NCBI GenBank assembly: GCA_029817715.1
Contig: JARUPY010000089.1
Location: forward strand, 1,178,001 to 1,242,000
Reading direction: 5' to 3'
Origin: Melastoma dodecandrum
Lineage: Eukaryota > Streptophyta > Magnoliopsida > Myrtales > Melastomataceae
DNA: 64,000 bases
The translations under genes and the position numbers were made by a program. The notes under the pieces are model-generated. The model was not told where the DNA came from, searched no databases, and saw nothing but the letters and a program-made list of their open reading frames with translations. Positions 11,573-22,707 of the stretch are shown in pieces. Position 1 is the stretch's first letter; every line of letters starts with the position of its first letter.

Positions 11573-12831
11573 ATGGTTCGAAGGACTTTCGGGTGCCCAA
11601 CAATTTCTTTTAGGCCCCTTCAACCCTCTGATCTGGAGATCTTGGAGAGAATCCACGGGGAAGTTTTCCCTATTAGGTAGGGGAATTTTCGTTGATTCGC
11701 TTCCTTTCCCCTCTCGAATGCAAAATGCTACGGAAGTTTAGATTCGTCGATGCTTTCAGGTATGAGCGTGAATTTTTCCAAAATGTTGTTCATAGACGGG
11801 ATATTTTGTCGTGGGCGGCCGTTGATCAGAGCCGTTCCGACGGCAAGTGCAATGAGCTTATTGGGTTTGTCACCGCGCGTATTGTCCCTGCCAGGGAAAG
11901 CGAGGTGAAGTCAATTCATCCTTTTCTTTTCCCGTCAATGTTGTTCTTTGAGTCTTTACGAAGCAGTATGGATGATTTGCACCTCTGTGGTGGACATTTC
12001 AGATACTGGATTTGCTTAGTTATGGATCTTTGAGAATGGATCAATCTCTCATTTACATCTTGACACTTGGAGTAGTTGAAAGCTTTCGAAATCTCGGTGT
12101 TGGTTAGTTTCTATTTGTGGCCCCTTTTTTCCTTATATCTGTGGTCAATATCCCTGATGAGGTAGCACTTTTGCTTTGTAGCCTCATCACTAATTCGTCA
12201 AGTCGTCAAATACGCCTTGACCATGCCTACCTGCATAGCTGTTTATTTGCACGTGATTTCTTATAACATTCCTGCTATCTGCTTGTACGAGAAGATGTCC
12301 TTCAAGTGCCTGAGGAAGCTGCCTGGTTTCTATTTAATCAATGGCCAGCATTATGATTCCTACCTATTTGTCCACTTCGTTAATGGCATCCGATCTCCTT
12401 GCTCTCTATTGTAAGTGTCTTCATTCGCTATGGATGCTTTTACCATCACAGCATATGTTATGGGAAATAGATAGAAATTAATAGGCTGATACGGGCAGGG
12501 CATACTAGATATTCATTTTTCTGTTATTGGGAGCTCTTGTGGTATAAGAAGGACGTGAATATTTGTCATTTGATAACATGCCCCGGATTTTGTTATATCT
12601 GAGGTGATGTTGGTCATGAAATTATCTGGTTACTTACCCTGCAGGGAGCTTGTGAAAGCCGCAGCGAGTCACGTTCGGAGGGGCTTTAATTTATTGATAT
12701 CTGTGATGTGGAACAACGATGAGGAAGTTGCTAGGTGGAGTAGATGTAAGGAATCATCTCCTGGTCTTGCACGGTTTAATCAGAACAAGAAAATGCGTAC
12801 AGCAGAAGCTACTGCATATGAGCGTGTTTGA
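11573..12831 (+). CDS. MCC1: GNAT N-acetyltransferase, MCC1/NAA60-like
   Basis: Exons 11573-11676, 11760-11904, 12003-12102, 12182-12410 and 12645-12831 give 254 aa with consistent phases. The start is MVRRTFGCPTISFRPLQPSD. An earlier ATG at 11563 in another frame runs into a stop. The GNAT fold is visible: RPLQPSDLEILERIHGEVFPIRY (helices 1-2), ELIGFVTARI (strand 4), YILTLGVVESFRNLGVASSLIRQ with the acetyl-CoA loop R-x-x-G-x-A, and LHVISYNIPAICLYEKMSFK. The family is Arabidopsis At3g02980 (MCC1, a histone acetyltransferase affecting meiotic crossover) and At5g16800, related to Golgi-type NAA60. The donor at 12103 was chosen because the alternative at 12097 would remove the GV of the acetyl-CoA loop. 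Ser/Lys-rich C-terminus of unknown role. Confidence 0.9.
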
Positions 12832-12977
12832 ATCTGACTATTTTGCTGAAATGCTTGAATTGCTTTAAGTTGTACCGTGCCGGAGCTATAGATTGCATGT
12901 TGTACACTGTACAGACAAATGATAAGTCGGTTGAGCTGTCGCAAATGCAAAAGTTCTGGGCTGAAAGTTGAATTTTA

Positions 12978-13910
12978 AAGGCCAAATTAACAAATATATC
13001 ATGTATTATACCCCATTTTTCCGATCTATCACATCGTTGGAAACGTATCGTACAGTAATCCAACTTAAGACGTTATCCTCCGTTAGGTCCCATCTTTACG
13101 GAGTCCGACATGTCGCACACGTGGCTCTGACGCCGTTAAAATATAACGGCCAAATTAGCAAATATATCTTGTACTATACCCCATTTAACTTAAGACGTTA
13201 CTTCGACGTTATACTCCGACGTTAAGTCGGTTCTTGTCGGCAAGCCCATACTCCGTGTTGCTAAGGCCTGCGAGGCATTTATGGAATTGGTTGACGCCAG
13301 TGGTTACTCTGTGGCAATAATGCCTTCTACTAAAGGACTCGTCTGTGAGCAACACCCTCAATTCATTGGGACCTACTGGGGAGCAGTTCGCACTGCTTTC
13401 TCCTGAAGAAGGAGAAGATGATTATTGTCCATTCAGACAGGGTGGTCATGGCTAACGGCACTACTTTTGGATGTGTCCTTATGAAGGATTTTCTCAGCTC
13501 CCTTGCTAAGAAGATCAATTTCAATGGTACTGCCCATGAAAACTATCGCCGCATATACATTCCCAATGGCGAAATTGACAGTCGGGGGTTTATTTCATTC
13601 TTTCCTTAAAAAGTTTAGGGGCTCGAGCTAATTTTGGACTCTGTGAATCTTTTATATTTTTGGCTTAATTAGCAATTCTATCATGTACTTTTTCCATTTT
13701 TTCCGATCTATCATATCGTTCGTCTAACGGTGATTTTTAACACCGTTAGAGCCACGTGTGCGACACCTCGGACTTCGTCAAGATGGGACATAACGGAGGA
13801 TAACGTCGAAGTAACGTCTTAAGTTGGGGTTACTGTACGATACGTTTCAAACGACGGGATATATCGGAAAAATGGGATATAGTGCATGATATAATTGCTA
13901 ATTAGGCCAA
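12978..13910. mobile_element. TIR element carrying a pyruvate decarboxylase fragment
   Basis: The left side (12978-13220) and right side (about 13662-13910) carry related sequence in opposite orientation. Shared phrases are CCATTTTTCCGATCTATCA, GAAACGTATCGTACAGTAA, CAACTTAAGACGTTA and GTCGCACACGTGGCTCT. The right part is itself a near palindrome of about 250 bp that looks like a complete small MITE, and the left part repeats its AATTAACAAATATATC start twice. Between them is the exon-like PDC fragment. No transposase is present. Either one Pack-type element captured the fragment, or two MITEs of one family flank an unrelated gene remnant. No clean target duplication was found. Confidence 0.55.
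13221..13605 (+). pseudogene. Pyruvate decarboxylase fragment, internally deleted
   Basis: Translation of 13221-13400 gives VAKACEAFMELVDASGYSV, then GLVCEQHPQFIGTYWGAV. After a frame change, 13403-13605 gives KKEKMIIVHSDRVVMANG, then FGCVLMKDFLSSLAKKI and HENYRRIY. These are neighbouring parts of the middle domain of thiamine-diphosphate-dependent pyruvate decarboxylase. About 30 residues normally between the two parts are missing and the join is out of frame. There is no start, no N-terminal domain and no C-terminal domain, so it cannot make an enzyme. Its place between inverted repeats suggests capture and transport by a transposon. Confidence 0.85.
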
Positions 13911-14414
13911 TTTTAAACTATCAATAATATTTTTAAGATGTTTTTTTCTTGACTAACATTAAAATGAACAAAATCACCACTACTTTGGGAACATACCGTG
14001 GCAAGAGTCGCGTCCACTTACATCTCGTGAGTCAGCTCACCAACCTCCTTGCTGGATTTAAATCTCTTGCCGAGCAGCGTACGAGGAATGAACGAAAACT
14101 GCAAGTCCTATTTATTCAGTCCTCGTTATTGGCCTGTCGATCCCTCCCTCCAACACCACAAAGTTCATGCTTGTTCTTGTCGGTTTGCAGGCGGACGATG
14201 CCCACCAAAATGTTTTTGTCGGATTATCCGACCAACCTTTTCCTTTCTTATAGACGTCAAAATATTGGGTAAGAACAGTAGAAATAATATCGCACTTGAT
14301 CTCAAAACCCCCCAAAAAGAAGATCAAAAAACAAAGAACAAAAAAGCAAACCAGAGAAATGCAAATCCACCAAACAACTTAACGTCAACAAAAAGCACAA
14401 GTCTCAGACTCTGC
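13911..14414. other. Intergenic, 3' side of the WEB-family gene
   Basis: AT-rich sequence with no supported coding region. The part nearest 14414 is probably the 3' UTR of the WEB-family gene on the minus strand. Confidence 0.4.
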
Positions 14415-17006
14415 TCAGCTCTTGGGGCTTGGGCTGCCTCCCTTCTTCTTTAGCAAGCTCCCCAACTTACGGAGCAGGGCTTTCTTCTTCTTTGGATTTC
14501 GTTCCTCGGAAATGGAATTATTTCCCCCGTCCTCGACGTGATCCACCGTGGTTGTCCCGTTCGTCTTCTCGAAGCTGTCATCGTACTCTTCCTTTGAGTC
14601 CTCTTCGGGTTCTGGTTCAACCGTCGCTTCAGACTCTACTCCCAAATAATGTTCTTGTTCCTTTTCTGCTTCGCTGTCTTCTTCCTTCGCTTCCCCATTC
14701 CGGCTGCCAACCTTGATACTCCCTCCCTGATCCGGCCGTGGTTGTTCTTCCTTCATTGAACTGTCCATGTCAAGTAGGATGTCCCTTTCGGGCCCCTTGG
14801 ACTGGATCACCGCATCGATCTCGGGCTTCTCATCCTCTCCCCTGTGCCCATTCTCTTGAGATAACTCAACCGTTTTAGGCAGGAGATCGTACTCTCTCTC
14901 GCTATCCAAGAGATCGCCGTTTTCTGCCGGTTTGGTCTTCAATGTGGCCTCCTCCAGTAGCTTGGAGAGCTCCTCGATCCTCTCAAGAGAGGTGGCTTCC
15001 CTGACTCGAAGCTCCTCATTTTCTCGGGCAAGGCCCTGTGACTTGCGTTCTTTGTCGAGAATACATCGTTCCAGCTTCATGCCCTCGGCCTTTGCTTCTC
15101 CGAGGGCCTCTTGCAAATAAATCACCTCATCTTCCACTTCCTTCAGGCTTTCCCTGAGCAAAGCTTCCTGCCCCTCAGCTTCATCGGTTTTCTCCTCGGC
15201 TTGCTTGAGCAAAATCTCCAGCCCATCTTTTGCTATCTGCAGATCGTGTTTCTCTTGTTCCGACTGCTTCAAGCAATCCATCAGGTGGAGCTCTTTCTGC
15301 TCCCACTCTGCCTTGGAGGCCTCGTACTCGTAGCTCGATCTTTCGACAGCATCGGCGAGACGATCCACCTCACATTTCCCATCACGAAGCATGGCCTCGT
15401 ACTTTTCTTTGGTCGCCTTCAGAACTAATCTCAGATCCTCCATCTTTGCCTCCCAGTTTTCGTGCTCGATCTGGAGGCAGATAAGCCGTTCCTTGGCATC
15501 CCTTGCTTCGGCAGAGACTTCGTGCAGGGCAGAAGCCAAGCTTTCCATCGCCTTTTTACTCTTCTCTTCTTCTTCCTTGGAAATCTTGAGCTCGTCTACG
15601 AGCCTAGCCTTCTCCTCTAACAAGCCCTGAATGCTGGAGGACGCCACTCGCTCGCTGCTTAAAGTACGAGCTTTCTCATCCCTAAGAGCATCCAGATCGG
15701 ATCTCAAGGCGTTGGCCGCTTTTTCCATGTCCTCGTATTCTTCCTCGACCTCGGCCACCCGGAGCCGTGCTTCCTGTAACTCCTGCATTTGTTTCTCAGC
15801 AGACATTTCCAGGACAGTTACCTTGCCCTTCAGAGTAGATATCTCCGATTCGGCATCATTCAACTGATCATTGCATCGTTCCAGCTGTTTGACTACGGAG
15901 TCCAATGAATCCGAGGCCGATCTCCGCGATTTTTTTGACTCCTCAAGGCATTCCTGCAACTGCTCGGCCTTGCATTTCCATTCCTCGACAAGACTCTGCA
16001 CGTACGACTGGGCCAGCTTCGTAGCTTCCAGCTCGACGCTCAGGCGCTCGACGGAGACATCTCTTTCCACCAACTTCTCTTCCAAACCCTTGGCCCTCTC
16101 GAGTTCCCCTCTGAGGGCAGCAACCTCATCCTTGAGCTGGGACAGCATCCTGTTCTTCTCGCAGGCCTCATCTTCCAACTTCAAGTAGAGGGAGCTCTTG
16201 ATCCGCGTGATCTCGGCGGAGAGGGCCTCATTTTCCTCCGCATGGATCTCGGCGGCCTTTGCGGCATCATTGGCACAGGCCAAGGCACAGTCCTTGGCGT
16301 CAACAGCGGAAGCCAACTCCTGCTGAACCCGCTGGAGCTCCCTGGTGGTGGATAAAAGGGACGCGACATCGACCGCGTGCTGGCTCCGGACAGCATCCAC
16401 CTCTTTCCTCCACTCTTCCTCCTTCCTTAGGGAGGCCTCTATCCCAGCCTGCTCCATCTCGATGGAACGGAACTTCTCGATCTCGGAGTCCTCCTCGGCA
16501 AGCTTCTGGGCAAGGAGGGCGTCCCTGAGCTTCTCATTGGCAGAATCGGCGGCCTTGAGGGCTTGATTAAGCTCATCGGCAGCATTGGCCCTGTCGGTCT
16601 CGAGGGAGGCGATTCGCTGATTGGCCTTGAGGAGTTGATCCTGGAGGAGAGCGAGCCGGGAGTGTAGGTCGGAGTCGTCGGAGGGGGGCTTGGGCTTGGG
16701 CTTGGGAAGGGGGGAGCGGCGGGGGACGGGGGAGGGGGAGGAAGGGGAATCCTTGGGGGGCTTGGGATCGGACAATCTCCTGGCAATGCCGGTGGAGGGC
16801 CTTGGTGAAGGAGAGACTTTGCTGTTGGTGTTGCTCTTGTGGGTATCCTGCAACCCAGCAGATCTGACATCCCTTAAGACAAATAAAACCAACAGATCTC
16901 AGTGCACGGACAACTAGGAAACAAAAAAAAAACCGGTTAAGAATTGCGGGGTAAGGGTAAGAACATTGAGGGGGAGCCAACGTTATTACTTGGGCTTGGA
17001 AGACAT
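14415..17006 (-). CDS. WEB-family coiled-coil protein (At3g02930/At5g16730 type)
   Basis: Exon 1 is 17006-16990 (only 17 nt, encoding MSSKP and two bases of the next codon) and exon 2 is 16872-14415, giving 824 aa. A Ser/Pro/Arg-rich N-terminus (about residues 1-70) is followed by coiled coil from about 75 to 640 and an acidic tail ending in a Lys-rich LLKKKGGSPSPKS. Diagnostic stretches are KSKKAMESLASALHEVS, SLKEVEDEVIYLQEAL and ENEELRVREATSLERI. WEB1 and its partner PMI2 act in light-driven chloroplast movement. The At3g02930 subgroup is annotated as chloroplastic, but its role is not established. The tiny first exon was chosen because relatives start MASK in the same register. An in-frame ATG inside the intron just upstream of exon 2 would give a shorter, unrelated start. 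Confidence 0.85.
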
Positions 17007-17819
17007 GATTTGGATTGAATCTTCTTCTGGGTGAGTCGGAGAATGGCTTGCCTGCCTTCCTTCCTTCCTGCTCTGCTGCTGCTACTACTTGTACTACAAC
17101 TTTTTTTTTTTTTGCTTTACTGAAAGCCCCCAACATTCATTATTAGTTAGTTAGGCTTTATCGGGGTTGCCCCACGTTCCCAAATCCTCCCTCGTCCCCC
17201 CTTCCCCCCCCACCAACACCATCTTCATCAACCACAACAACAAAAGAATACCCAAAACAGCTCTCTCTCTCTCTCTCTGATGATCCCACCCAACTCCATC
17301 CTCTCATCCCTCTAACGAACGATTTTACTAATAAGTAGTAAACGCTTGGGTGGGAAAAAGTTTTGATTATTCCCCCCTCCCTCCCAATCAATGATTCCTT
17401 AGGCTTGAAAACTCTCATCATGTCGACAGCGGACTGACGTCCCAATCCTTCATGGAATTGAGGAAAACTATATCTGGGAAGAGGAAGAGGAGGAGTGACC
17501 TCCACGAATTCCATTTTTTAGGTCAGGAGTCAGGATCGGTTCTTAATTGAAAATCCCATCTAATGGCTAAACTGTCGCTCATCCGGAAATTCACGCCCTT
17601 AAAAAGGTTTATACAGAATTCCACATTCTGGGAGGAAAATGAATTGGAGGAGTGGGGTGGGCAGGTCAGCTACTTCGGAAAACAACCAAGACAGCATGAA
17701 AAAGATCTCCAGCTGTCCGATTAAAATAATTATTTAAATAAAATATTAATTTGTGACTTTTACCGTAATTATCAACTTAGCTTACACTATATTTGACCAA
17801 TTATTATCTTAACTTTAAA
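17007..17819. other. Intergenic, 5' side of the WEB-family gene
   Basis: Contains a T-run (17101-17113) and a pyrimidine microsatellite (CT)n at about 17262-17279, typical of a plant 5' leader or promoter. No coding region is supported. The section after 17720 becomes very AT-rich as the next transposon begins. Confidence 0.4.
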
Positions 17820-19010
17820 TAAGTTTCGTTTTTTAGCATTAATTTAGTTTCTTACGTAATTTTATTATCAACTTTTTATTTATATATTAATTTTAGCCAT
17901 TCTTTTATTTAACTGTGCTAAGCCAAACAATGCTTAATATAATTTAAGCCTTTTATTCTCGTATTTCTCCACGTCATCATCTGCCTCACTCGTAGTGATA
18001 GCCCTAAAATAAATCATCATCTAGTATTTATCGATTATACCAATTCTTAACATCATAAAAATTATAATTCAAATTAATATTAAAAAAAATTAACGATAAA
18101 ATTATATAATAAATTAAAGGCAAATTATCGATATTTGGCCCCACCAATAGACCAACTTTACGTTTTGGCATATCGTTTAAAAAGTTTTGAATTTGACCTT
18201 ATTTCGATTTTACTTTTGGATTTGGCCCTATTTGTAACGGCCCGTTCTGACGTGTCATTAATTTTTTTTATTCTTACATGGACTAATTTCCCTAATTTTT
18301 GTTGTTATTTGACGTTAAACTTAATTTCCCTCCCTCTCCGCCTCCCATCCCATGGCGTCTCCAGCGACCAGCCGCCATGTCCTCCTCCGCCTCCGCTTCC
18401 AGCGACCAGCGACAAGTCGAACAATCATCCCAAAAATGTCACTTTTTTTCTAGGGGGTGTCTTTTGGGTTCTGGGTTTGAGTCTTGATTTTGGGTTGTGG
18501 TGTGTGGATTTCTTCTGGTGTTGTGGGGTTAGGGGATTTTCCCCTCGTTGTTGTTGCTTCAATCATGGATTGCCTGTACTCCAAGGGTTCTGCGATCGAG
18601 GACAGTCGGGATAGCCCGAAGGACGGCGGGGTTGAGTTAGGTTCGGCGAGGGGGAAACTCGGTATGGCACCGAGGATAAGATGGGCGGAGAGGTCGACAT
18701 GGTGTTGATCGATCAGAAAGTGATTGGATGATCTCTCAGCGCTGGCTCGACATCAAGCAGCTTTTCGAGTTTTGGGTCCGTACCCTCGATCACTCCGGCA
18801 AACCCAACGGGCTTTTTTTTTTATTTCTTTCGTTTATTACTATCCACGTACGTAAATACGAATATGGCCAAATCCAAAAGTAAAATCGAAATAAGGCCAA
18901 ATTCAAAACTTTTTAAACGATATGCCAAAACGTAAAGTTGGCTTATTGGTGGTACCAAATATCGATAATTTGTTTAAATTAAATTAAAGTTAAAAAGAAA
19001 GTTAATGCCG
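17820..19010. mobile_element. Old TIR element, interrupted by a second element
   Basis: The left part (about 17835-17945) carries AATTTAGTTTCTTACGTAAT and GCTAAGCCAAACAATGCTTA. The right part (about 18075-18119, resumed at 18981-19010) carries the inverted match ATAAAATTATATAATAAATT and AAAGTTAATGCC. These are the same arms as the element at 24537-25131, but more diverged. The right arm is split by the element at 18121-18972. The sequence on either side of that insertion joins into a continuous arm, which shows the order of events. The family has long AT-rich arms and no coding capacity. Confidence 0.55.
18121..18972. mobile_element. TIR DNA transposon with gene-like cargo, copy 2 (nested)
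   Basis: The left arm starts CAAATTATCGATATTTGG and the right arm ends with its inverse. Arms of about 120 bp match each other closely (ACTTTACGTTTTGGCATATC, then TTTAAAAAGTTTTGAATTTG). The interior (about 18300-18830) shares the ATGGCGTCTCCAGCGACC start and the TTTTTATTTCTTTCGTTTAT end with copy 1 at 53-1552, but the middle differs and is shorter. The 9-bp string AAATTAAAG is found at 18111-18119 and again at 18981-18989 and may be the target duplication (9 bp is typical of Mutator-like elements), although 8 extra bases sit at the right edge. No transposase. Confidence 0.65.
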
Positions 19011-19711
19011 GTTTTTTTTTCGAAATTTTGAGATGTGTTTCCTCTGACCCAATGCATCATTTTCTTTCCCCACGACACATTATTTTTGCCTTTCTTCCTG
19101 CTCCCTTCTGGCTATTCGTTATCTCAAAGACCTCCTCATCCAGCAACACGTAGAATAATACCCTCCACAGCGGAAGCAGGACAAAGGGACAAAAGCGTAA
19201 ACTCGACGATTACCACCAGCTCCAATCTCAACCCTCCGTCTCCAACCACCTTGATCGACCCTCAAATCTCGCCTCCTCCTCCGGCGACATACGCACTCTC
19301 CTCACCGAGGTCAATGCTCAGGTTGCTGTACTCGAGCACGCCAAGAATGGTACCATCTCCGAGCTCCCTACTTCGAGAGAGCTTCCTTTGTGTATTGTCC
19401 GTGCGTTTTTGACCCGAATGTCATTCCCTTGTCACAAATTGAAATAAAAAATTGAGTTACTTCTTTAAAACCATATTTTAAGTGATGATTCATCCCATAC
19501 CACGTCATAACCGAAGTAAACAGTGTTAAAATATGTTATCTTGGATAATTACGGTCTTAATAATAAATTTATATTCTAATATATTTTTTTATAATAAACA
19601 CATAAAAAAATTCAAAATAAAAGAAAAGTTTTAACTTTGTAAAAAAGTCGATAAAAGTTTTGGCCACCGATGTTTTGCCTAACATTCAATAACCCAAAAA
19701 AAATTTGGGGC
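19011..19711. other. Intergenic with a possible gene fragment
   Basis: The segment 19090-19400 is more GC-rich and reads in part like a helical protein (KLDDYHQLQSQPSV, then DIRTLLTEVNAQVAVLEH) after one in-frame stop. I do not recognise the parent. The remainder is AT-rich and featureless. Confidence 0.35.
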
Positions 19712-19979
19712 TATTATGAATATTTGTGAATGTCATTATAACTCCGAGAAGTAACTGCCGTCACTCTTTGCCTGTAGAAATTCTTTATCTACCGAAACGC
19801 TTCATCTATCAAGACCTTTCGTATACCAGCACGTTTCATTTGTTTATACTATAAATAAAGGACTTTGTAATTTAGTTGTAACGATGCTTTTAGAATCAAT
19901 AAGAAAATTCTCCTCATTTCCCTCCTTATTGTGTTATCTCGTTTTCCTTCTTCCTCTTTCCGTTCTTTGTTTTATAACA
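19712..19979 (+). repeat. Left LTR of the copia element
   Basis: 268 bp. It has a TATA box (TATAAATA, 19850-19857). The right LTR has lost this box but otherwise aligns, including ATTTGTGAATGTCATTAT near the start and CAATAAGAAAAT near the end. Confidence 0.85.
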
Positions 19980-22188
19980 TGTTATCAACACGAAGCTCTA
20001 CCGAAAAGCGAGGAAAGAAAAGAAAAACGAAGATCGTCTATAGGGTTCTTCACGGATTGAGAGGGCACTAAATTAATGATTATGTGGAGTTTGTAAACGG
20101 TAATCCTACATGCTATTTCAATATTTTTATTACATTTATTAAAAAGTTTATTAGCAAATTTCGATCCCCTAAAGTGGATCTACTATTCCCATAAGCGGAT
20201 CGACCGTCCCTAGAAGCGGATCCCCTATTGCCAAAAGCAGATTATCGATCATCATTTCCCAAAAGTGGATACTCGATTCCCAAAAGAGAATCATTGATTT
20301 ACTTGACCCCCAGAAGGGCATGACATTGTACGCAATTAGTCAGCATAATGGAGGTTCCCAGAAGCGAATCATTCACCAATGAAAAATGTATTTGTCTTGT
20401 AGACAATTCATCAACGCATATTATTTTACAAAGCAAGAAATTCTTTTCCCTCTTGGTAATGAATGATATAAGTGTGAATACGATATCCATAAGTACAAAA
20501 ATATCATTGAGGGCTCTGGAAGAGTAAATATCTTATTATCCATGAGAACAAATATTTGTATCGATAATGCACTATATTCTTCTAAGTCTTAGAGAAATTT
20601 GTTGAATTTTAAAGATATCCGCAGAAATGGATATCACATTGAGATTTCAAATGAAACTGACAAAGAATATTTGTATATTACAAGTATCATCTCGAGTAAA
20701 AATATATATTAGAAAAATTACCCCCAGTTTCCTCTGGACTATATTTCACAAATGTAAGTGTTGGCGAAGTACATGCCTTGCAAACCAGAAGTTTGTTAAT
20801 CAAAATAATTTATTACATGACATGATCGATTGGGGCATCCTGGAGCTATAATGATGCGAAGAATAATTAATCATTCGTGTGGGCATTCATTGAGAAACCG
20901 AAGGATTTTTCTCCCCAATGAATTTTCATTTGCCGCTTATTCCTAATGGAAGTTGATAATAAGGCCATCACCATAAAAAATCAGGACTGAATCCTTAAAA
21001 TTTCTTGAAAGAATACAATGTGATGTATGTGGACCTATTCATCCACCATGTGGACCATTCATATATTTTATGGTATTAATTGACGCATCAACTAGATGGT
21101 CACATGTATGTTTATTATCAACTCGTAATCAAGCATTTGCAAGATTGCTTGCTCAAATTATCAAATTACGAGCTCATTTTTCGTATTATTCAATAAAATG
21201 TATTTATCTTGATAATGCCGAGAAATTTACTTTCCATGCTTTTAATTATTATTTTATGTCAATTGAGATAAATATTGACTATCCTATAGCACATCTTCAT
21301 ACACAAAATGGCCTTACAGAGTCATTAAAAAAACGTCTTCAATTAATTGCAAGACTGTTACTTATGAGAAAAAAACTCCCGATACATGCTTGGGGACATG
21401 TTATTTTGCATGCGGCGGCGTTAATTCACATCAGACCTACAAATTATAATGAGATCTCCCATTTGGAAATTGTTTATGGTTAGGAACCAAATATATCCCA
21501 CTTAAGAATTTTTGGGTGTGCGGTATACGTGTCAATTCCTCCACCACAACGCCAAAAGATGGTTCCCAAAGGAGATTGATGATAAATGTCGGACATGAAT
21601 CATCGTCTATAATTAAATATCTAGAACCGTTGACGAGAGATACATTTACGGCACGTTTCACCGATTGTCAATTTGATGAAATGACATTTCCGACATTAAA
21701 AGGGGAACAAGTAGTTGGAAAAGGAAATAATCTGGTATGAGTTATCATTGGCTCGCTATGATCCTTGTACAAAGCAATCTGAAATCCAAGTAAAATTATT
21801 CACTTGCAAAATTTAGTAAATCAATTGTCAGATGTTTTTACTGACCTTAAGAAAGTGATATAGCCTTGTATTCCAGCTGCAAATACTCCAATAAGAATTG
21901 ATGTCCCCAAAGGACAATCTAGTATTGTTAATAAGCATAAAATGCAAGTAAAGCGTCATAGCCAGTCGGTTTCAAAGATAAAAATACTTGGAAAAGAAAA
22001 GAAAAAACTGTGGATCCAATTGCTTGTGAACAACCTCTAGTCATTGAGAATATGATTCCATAAGAGTCACGGATACCTAAAAATGAAGAGATCTCTATCA
22101 ATTATATTTTGACTGGAAAGAGATGAAATCGATATAAAATTGAAGTCGATGAAATTTTGCATATGCTATTGCATGCGTTACTGTAAAT

Positions 22189-22299
22189 GAAGACGAGGAT
22201 CTTGAACCAAAGTCTGTAGAAGAATGAAGACGGGGATCTTGAACCAAAGTCTGCAGAAGAATGAAGACGAGGATCTTGAACCAAAGTCTGTAGAAGAAT
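22189..22299 (+). repeat. Tandem repeat, three 37-bp units
   Basis: Units at 22189-22225, 22226-22262 and 22263-22299 start GAAGACGAGGATCTTGAACC and differ at only a few positions. 37 is not a multiple of three, so each added unit shifts the copia frame. Confidence 0.9.
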
Positions 22300-22595
22300 G
22301 CAGATGAAGAAATAATTGGCCAAAATGAAAAAAATGCAATTAATGCAGGATTAATGTCACTCGCAAAACATAAAGTTTTTGAACTTGTCATCCGTACACC
22401 TGAACGTGTAAAATCGATCGGTTATAAATGAGTATTTTTGCGAAAAAGAAATGAGAAAAATGAGATTTTCATATATGAGGCACGACTTGTTGCCTAAAAA
22501 TTCTCGTAAAGACCTCTATTGATTATGAGGAGACTGGGTGCAACAACATTTAGATATATGATAACTTTATCAATTCATGATAAATTGGTGATGCG

Positions 22596-22707
22596 ATTGA
22601 TAGATGTCGTTACATCATACTTATATGGCTTTCTTGAGAACGACATATACAATTGATCGATGTCGTTACAACATACTTATATGGCTCTCTTGAGAACGAC
22701 ATATACA
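22596..22707 (+). repeat. Tandem duplication, two 56-bp units
   Basis: 22596-22651 and 22652-22707 are near-identical copies of a reverse transcriptase segment (GATGTCGTTACATCATACTT and onward). The unit shifts the frame. Confidence 0.9.

Noticed and set aside
14429..16917. Several plus-strand open frames inside the WEB-family gene
   Set aside because: They are Ser/Leu-rich mirror translations of the Glu/Lys-rich coiled coil on the other strand.
22189..22299. CRISPR-like direct repeats
   Set aside because: The units are contiguous without spacers, in a eukaryotic retroelement; this is a simple tandem duplication.
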